Assembly: GCF_964355755.1 (NCBI RefSeq)
Contig: NC_092679.1
Location: 8,434,001-8,498,000 of the forward strand
Direction of reading: 5' to 3'
Length of the DNA stretch: 64,000 bases
DNA from: Antedon mediterranea
Lineage: Eukaryota; Echinodermata; Crinoidea; Comatulida; Antedonidae
A program made the position numbers and the translations under genes. A model generated the notes under the pieces. It had not been told where the DNA came from and made no database searches. It saw only the letters and a list, made by a program, of their open reading frames with translations. The first letter of the stretch is position 1. Each line of letters starts with the position of its first letter. Of the stretch, positions 57,291 to 64,000 are shown in pieces.

Positions 57291-59192
57291 AGGGTGAGAG
57301 AGATAGATCAGCGAGAGAGAGATAGATCAGCGAGAGAGAGAGATAGATAGATCAGCGAGAGAAAGATAGATAGATCAGCGAGAGAGAGAGGGATCAGCGA
57401 GAGAGAAATAGATAGATCAGCGAGAGAGAGATAGGTCAGCGAGAGAGAGATAGATCAGCTAGAGAGATAGATAGATCAGCGAGAGAGAGATAGATCAGCG
57501 AAAGAGAGAGAGAGAGAGAGAGATAGATCAGCGAGAGAGAGAGAGATAGATCAGCGAGAGAGAGATAGATCAGCGAGAGAGAGATAGATCAGCGAGAGGT
57601 AGAGATAGATCAGCGAGAGAGAGATAGATCAGCGAGAGAGATAGATCAGCGAGAGAGAGATAGATCAGCGAGAGAGAGATAGATCAGTGAGAGAGAGAGA
57701 TAGATCAGCGAGAGAGAGAGAGATATAGATCAGCGAGAGAGAGAAAGATCAGCGAGAGAGAGATAGGTCAGCAACAGAGAGATAGATCAGCGAGAGAGAA
57801 AAAGATCAGCGAGAGAGAGATAGATCAGCGACAGAGAGATAGATCAGCGAGAGAGAGATAGATCAGCGAGAGAGATATAGATCAGCGAGAGAGATAGATC
57901 AGCGAGAGAGAGATAGATCAGCGAGAGAGAGAAAGATCAGCGAGAGAGAGATAGATCAGCGAGAGAGAGATAGATCAGCGAGAGAGATAGATCAGTGAGA
58001 GAGAGAGATAGATCAGTGAGAGAGAGAGAGATAGATCAGCGAGAGAGATAGATCAGCGAGAGAGAGATAGATAAGCGAGAGAGAGATAGATTAGCGAGAG
58101 AGAGATAGATCAGCGAGAGAGAGATAGATCAGCGAGAGAGAGAGAGAGATCAGCGAGAGAGAGAGATAGATCAGCGAGAGAGAGAGAGAGATAGATCAGC
58201 GTGAGAGAGACAGATAGATCAGCGAGAGAGAGTGAGAGAGATAGATCAGCGAGAGAGGGTGAGAGAGATAGATCAGCGAGAGAGAGATAGATCAGCGAGA
58301 GAGAGATAGATAGATCAGCGAGAGAGAGATAGATAGATCAGCGAGAGAGAGATAGATAGATCAGCGAGAGAGAGATAGATCAGCGAGAGAGAAATAGATA
58401 GATCAGCGAGAGACAGATAGGTCAGCGAGAGAGAGAGATAGATCAGCTAGAGAGATAGATAGATCAGCGAGAGAGAGATAGATCAGCGAGAGAGAGAGAG
58501 ATAGATCAGCGAGAGAGAGAGAGATAGATCAGCGAGAGAGATAGATCAGTGAGAGAGAGATAGATCAGCGAGAGGTGGAGATAGATCAGCGAGAGAGAGA
58601 TAGATCAGCGAGAGAGAGAGAGAGATAGATCAGCGAGAGAGAGATAGATCAGCGAGAGAGAGATAGATCAGCGAGAGAGAGATAGATCAGCGAGAGAGAG
58701 AAAGATCAGCGAGAGAGAGATAGGTCAGCGACAGAGAGATAGATCAGCGAGAGAGAGATAGATCAGCGAGAGAGATATAGATCAGCGAGAGAGAGATAAA
58801 TCAGCGAGAGAGATATAGATCAGCGAGAAAGAGAAAGATCAGCGAGAGAGAGATAGATCAGTGAGAGAGAGATAGATCAGCGAGAGAGAGATAGATTAGC
58901 GAGAGGGAGATAGATCAGCGAGAGAGAGAGATAGATCAGAGAGAGAGAGAGATAGATCAGCGAGAGAGAGAGATAGATCAGCGAGAGAGATAGATCAGCG
59001 AGAGAGAGAGATAGATTAGCGAGAGAGAGAGAGAGATAGATCAGCGAGAGAGATAGATCAGCGAGAGAGAGATAGATAAGTGAGAGAGATATAGATTAGC
59101 GAGAGAGAGATAGATCAGCGAGAGAGAGATAGATCAGCGAGAGAGAGATAGATCAGCGAGAGAGAGAGAGAGATAGATCAGCGAGAGAGAGA

Positions 59193-61570
59193 AAGATAGT
59201 TCAGCGAGAGAGAGAGTGAGAGAGATAGATCAGCGAGAGAGAGAGAGAGATAGATCAGCGAGAGAGAGACAGATAGATAGATCAGCGAGAGAGAGTGAGA
59301 GAGATAGATCAGCGAGAGAGGGTGAGAGAGATAGATCAGCGAGAGAGAGATAGATCAGCGAGAGAGAGATAGATAGATCAGCGAGAAAGAGATAGATAGA
59401 TCAGCGAGAGAGAGATAGATCAGCGAGAGAGAAATAGATAGATCAGCGAGAGAGAGATAGGTCAGCGAGAGAGAGAGATAGATCAGCGAGAGAGAGAGAG
59501 AGAGAGAGATAGATCAGCGAGAGAGAGAGAGATAGATCAGCGAGAGAGAGATAGATCAGCGAGAGGTAGAGATAGATAAGCGAGAGAGAGATAGATCAGC
59601 GAGAGAGAGATAGATCAGCGAGAGAGAGATAGATCAGCGAGAGAGAGAGATAGATCAGCGAGAGAGAGAGAGATAGATCAGCGAGAGAGAGAAAGATCAG
59701 CGAGAGAGATAGGTCAGCGACAGAGAGATAGATCAGCGAGAGAGAAAAAGATCAGCGAGAGAGAGATAGATCAGCGACAGAGAGATAGATCAGCGAGAGA
59801 GAGATAGATCAGCGAGAGAGATATAGATCAGCGAGAGAGATAGATCAGCGAGAGAGAGATAGATCAGCGAGAGAGAGAAAGATCAGCGAGAGAGAGATAG
59901 ATCAGCGAGAGAGATAGATCAGCGAGAGAGAGAGAGATAGATCAGCGAGAAAGATAGATCAGCGAGAGAGAGATAGATAAGCGAGAGAGAGATGGATTAG
60001 CGAGAGAGAGATAGATCAGCGAGAGAGAGATAGATCAGCGAGAGAGAGAGAGATCAGCGAGAGAGAGAGAGAGATAGATCAGCGAGAGAGAGAGAGAGAG
60101 AGATAGATCAGCGAGAGAGAGACAGATAGATCAGCGAGAGAGAGTGAGAGAGATAGATCAGCGAGAGAGGGTGAGAGAGATAGATCAGCGAGAGAGAGAT
60201 AGATCAGCGAGAGAGATAGATAGATCAGCGAGAGAGAGATAGATAGATCAGCGAGAGAGAGATAGATCAGCGAGAGAGAGATAGATCAGCGAGAGAGAGA
60301 TAGATCAGCGAGAGAGAGATAGATCAGCGAGAGAGAGATAGATCAGCGAGAGAGAGAGAGATAGATCAGCGAGAGAGAGAAAGATAGTTCAGCGAGAGAG
60401 AGAGTGAGAGAGATAGATCAGCGAGAGAGAGAGAGAGATAGATCAGCGAGAGAGAGACAGATAGATAGATCAGCGAGAGAGAGTGAGAGAGATAGATCAG
60501 CGAGAGAGGGTGAGAGAGATAGATCAGCGAGAGAGAGATAGATCAGCGAGAGAGAGATAGATAGATCAGCGAGAAAGAGATAGATAGATCAGCGAGAGAG
60601 AGATAGATCAGCGAGAGAGAAATAGATAGATCAGCGAGAGAGAGATAGGTCAGCGAGAGAGAGATAGATCAGCGAGAGAGAGAGAGAGAGATAGATCAGC
60701 GAGAGAGAGAGAGATAGATCAGCGAGAGAGAGATAGATCAGCGAGAGGTAGAGATAGATAAGCGAGAGAGAGATAGATCAGCGAGAGAGAGATAGATCAG
60801 CGAGAGAGAGATAGATCAGCGAGAGAGAGAGATAGATCAGCGAGAGAGAGAGAGATAGATCAGCGAGAGAGAGAAAGATCAGCGAGAGAGATAGGTCAGC
60901 GACAGAGAGATAGATCAGCGAGAGAGAAAAAGATCAGCGAGAGAGAGATAGATCAGCGACAGAGAGATAGATCAGCGAGAGAGAGATAGATCAGCGAGAG
61001 AGATATAGATCAGCGAGAGAGATAGATCAGCGAGAGAGAGATAGATCAGCGAGAGAGAGAAAGATCAGCGAGAGAGAGATAGATCAGCGAGAGAGATAGA
61101 TCAGCGAGAGAGAGAGATAGATCAGCGAAAGAGAGAGAGATAGATCAGCGAGAAAGATAGATCAGCGAGAGAGAGATAGATAAGCGAGAGAGAGATGGAT
61201 TAGCGAGAGAGAGAAAGATCAGCGAGAGAGAGATAGATCAGCGAGAGAGAGAGAGATCAGCGAGAGAGAGAGATAGATCAGCGAGAGAGAGAGAGAGAGA
61301 GAGAGATAGATCAGCGAGAGAGAGACAGATAGATCAGCGAGAGAGAGTGAGAGAGATAGATCAGCGAGAGAGGGTGAGAGAGATAGATCAGCGAGAGAGA
61401 GATAGATCAGCGAGAGAGATAGATAGATCAGCGAGAGAGAGATAGATAGATCAGCGAGAGAGAGATAGATCAGCGAGAGAGAGATAGATCAGCGAGAGAG
61501 AGATAGATCAGCGAGAGAGAGATAGATCAGCGAGAGAGAGATAGATCAGCGAGAGAGATAGATCAGCGAG
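59193..61570. repeat. Second higher-order tandem duplication, ~1.19 kb
   Basis: AAGATAGTTCAGCGAG occurs at 59193 and 60381 (offset 1,188), and GAGGTAGAGATAGATAAG at about 59571 and 60745 (about 1,174). The order of rarer variants between them is the same. These landmarks do not occur in the 4.84-kb block, so the event is separate. Confidence 0.75.
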
Positions 61571-64000
61571 AGAGAGAGATAGATCAGCGAGAGAGAGATA
61601 GATAGATCAGCGAGAGAGAGATAGGTCAGCGACAGAGAGATAGATCAGCGAGAGAGAGATAGATCAGCGAGAGAGATATAGATCAGCGAGAGAGAGAGAT
61701 ACATCAGCGAGAAAGAGATAGATCAGCGAGAGAGAGAAAGATCAGCGAGAGAGAGATAGATCAGTGAGAGAGAGATAGATCAGCGAGAGAGAGATAGATT
61801 AGCGAGAGAGAGATAGATCAGCGAGAGAGAGATAGATTAGCAAGAGAGAGATAGATCAGCGAGAGAGAGATAGATCAGCGAGAGAGAGATAGATTAGCAA
61901 GAGAGAGATAGATCAGCGACAGAGAGATAGATCAGCGAGAGAGAGAGAGAGATCAGCGAGAGAGATAGATCAGCGAGAGAGAGAGATAGATCAGCGAGAG
62001 AGAGATAGATCAGCGAGAGAGAGATAGATAGATCAGCGAGAGAGAGATAGATCAGCGAAAGAGAGATAGATAGATCAGCGAGAGAGAGATAGATCAGCGA
62101 GAGAGATAGATCAGCGAGAGAGAGATAGATCAGCGAGAGAGAGATAGATCAGCGAGAGAAAGATGGATCAGCGAGAGAGAGAGAGATAGATCAGCGAGAT
62201 AGAGAAAGATCTGCGAGAGAGAGATAGATCAGCGAGATAGAGATAGATCAGCGAGAGAGAGATAGATCAGCGAGAGAGAGATAGATCAGCGAGAAAGAGA
62301 TAGATCAGCGAGAGAGAGATAGATCAGCGAGAGAGAGATAGATCAGCGAGAGAGAGATAGATCAGCGAGATAGAGAAAGATCAGCGAGAGAGAGATAGAT
62401 CAGCGACAGAGAGAGATAGATCAGCGAGAGATAGATAGATCAGCGAGAGAGAGAGAGAGATAGATCAGCAAGAGAGAGATAGATCAGCGAGATAGAGAGA
62501 TAGATCAGCGAGAGCGAGATAGATTAGCGAGAGAGAGATAGATCAGCGAGAGAGAGATAGATCAGCGAGAGAGAGAGAGATAGATCAGCGAGAAAGAGAT
62601 AGATCAGCGAGAGAGATAGATAGATCAGCGAGAGAGAGATAGATCAGCGAGAGAGAGAGAGAGATAGATCAGCGAGAGAGAGATAGATCAGCGAGAGAGA
62701 GATAGATCAGCGAGAAGGAGAGATAGATCAGCGAGAGAGATATAGATCAGCGAGAGAGAGATAGATCAGCGAGAGAGAGATAGATCAGCGAGAGAGAGAG
62801 AGATCAGCGAGAGAGAGAGATAGATCAGCGACAGAGAGATAGATCAGCGAGAGAGAGATAGATCAGCGAGAGAGAGATAGATCAGCGACAGAGAGATAGA
62901 TCAGCGAGAGAGAGATAGATCAGCGAGAGAGAGAGAGAGAGAGATCAGCGAGAGAGAGAGATAGATCAGCGAGAGAGAGATAGATCAGCGAGAGAGAGAT
63001 AGATAGATCAGCGAGAGAGAGATAGATCAGCGAAAGAGAGATAGATAGATCAGCGAGAGAGAGATAGATCAGCGAGAGAGATAGATTAGCGAGAGAGAGA
63101 TAGATAGATGAGCGAGAGAGAGATAGATCAGCGAGAGAGAGATAGATCAGCGAGAGAGAGATAGATCAGCGAGAGAAAGATAGATAGATCAGCGAGAGAG
63201 AGATAGATAGATCAGCGAGAGAGAGATAGATAGATTAGCGAGAGAGAGATAGATAGATGAGCGAGAGAGAGATAGATGAGCGAGAGAGAGATAGATCAGC
63301 GAGAGAGATTGATAGATCAGCAAGAGAGAGATAGATCAGCGAGAGAGAGATAGATCAGCGAGAGAGAGATAGATCAGCGTGAGAGAGAAAGATCAGCGAG
63401 AGAGAGATAGATCAGTGAGAGAGAGATAGATCGGCGAGAGAGAGATAGATTAGCGAGAGAGAGATAGATCAGCGAGAGAGAGAGAGATAGATCAGAGAGA
63501 GAGAGATAGATCAGCGAGATAGAGATAGATCTGCGAGAGACAGATAGATTAGCAAGAGAGAGATAGATCAGCCAGAGAGAGATAGATCAGCGAGAGAGAG
63601 ATAGATCAGCGAGAGAGAGAGATAGATCAGCGAGAGAGAGAGATAGATCAGCGAGAGAGAGATAGATAGATCAGCGAGAGAGAGATAGATCAGCGAGAGA
63701 GATATAGATCAGCGAGAGAGAGATAGATCAGCGAGAGATAGATAGATCAGCGAGAGAGAGAGAGATAGATCAGCAAGAGAGAGATAGATCAGCGAGAGAG
63801 AGATAGATCAGCGAGAGCGAGATAGATTAGCGAGAGAGAGATAGATCAGCGAGAGAGAGATAGAACAGCGAGAGAGAGAGAGATAGATCAGCGAGAAAGA
63901 GATAGATCAGCGAGAGAGATAGATAGATCAGCGAGAGAGAGATAGATCAGCGAGAGAGAGAGAAAGATAGATCAGCGAGAGAGAGAGAGAGAGAGATAGA

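Larger units (their letters stand above)
46351..64000. repeat. ~17.6-kb GA-rich satellite, ~19-bp unit (GATAGATCAGCGAGAGAGA)
   Basis: The whole segment consists of GATAGATCAGCGAGAGAGA variants. They differ by extra GA or GATA steps, AAAG for ATAG, CGACAG for CGAGAG, TTAGCG for TCAGCG, and rare GAGAGGTAG or GAGTGAGAGAG forms. The + strand is about 85% purine. The array continues past the window end. Plus-strand frames reading RERDRSARE (46465-46668, 47389-47595) are open only because the unit lacks stops in that frame; they are not genes. At roughly 900 units it is the largest feature in the window. Confidence 0.98.

Noticed and set aside
46351-64000. CRISPR-like regular repeat spacing
   Set aside because: No unique spacers; units are contiguous variants of one 19-mer in an animal genome.

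Overview
This looks like nuclear DNA from a marine invertebrate animal. It is AT-rich, has long introns, and is crowded with DNA transposons, non-LTR and LTR retrotransposons and satellites. Many short palindromes built on AGGCCTA, together with a CR1/L2-type LINE repertoire, would fit an echinoderm or another invertebrate deuterostome, but nothing in the window proves the phylum. Only one host gene is confidently recognisable.

Region 1 (1-9.8 kb) is probably intron or 5' flank of that gene. It holds a diverged ~3.4 kb inverted repeat enclosing a tandem array with RFX X-box-like palindromes, a 531-bp DNA transposon with a 6-bp target duplication, and four head-to-tail copies of a ~1.3-1.5 kb Helentron/Helitron2-like element. 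One copy is interrupted by a 716-bp TIR element. Region 2 (9.8-14.5 kb) carries three coding exons on the + strand, in frame across canonical GT-AG introns. They encode the C-terminal part of an LRPPRC-like mitochondrial PPR protein. The introns hold a fifth Helentron-like copy and an antisense LINE 3' end. Region 3 (14.5-20.6 kb) has no recognisable gene, only small tandem repeats and a tRNA-like SINE head.

Region 4 (20.6-29.3 kb) starts with a perfect 192-bp palindrome. It is followed by a nearly full-length but dead CR1/L2-type LINE (SGNH esterase plus CCHC ORF1; endonuclease plus RT ORF2) and an antisense, 3'-truncated Ty3/Gypsy element. Region 5 (29.4-36 kb) is the most interesting gene-bearing segment: a ~6.5 kb TIR-bounded DNA transposon with a very long ORF. 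Its C-terminal third reads as an XPG/FEN1-like (PIN fold) nuclease and its N terminus has Cys/His finger modules, which is the architecture I associate with the Academ superfamily. Region 6 (36-41.2 kb) has a decayed unknown coding segment, a 1.13 kb element with nested inverted repeats, and a degenerate THAP-domain first exon with a CRE octamer just upstream.

Region 7 (41.2-46.3 kb) has an 87-bp minisatellite (~26 copies), a 5'-truncated LINE with an intact YADD motif, and AT-rich duplications. Region 8 (46.35 kb to the window end) is one uninterrupted ~17.6 kb satellite of a ~19-bp purine-rich unit. It shows higher-order structure, including a tandem duplication of ~4.84 kb and another of ~1.19 kb. 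Repeat boundaries and family names were inferred by eye; no database search was run.
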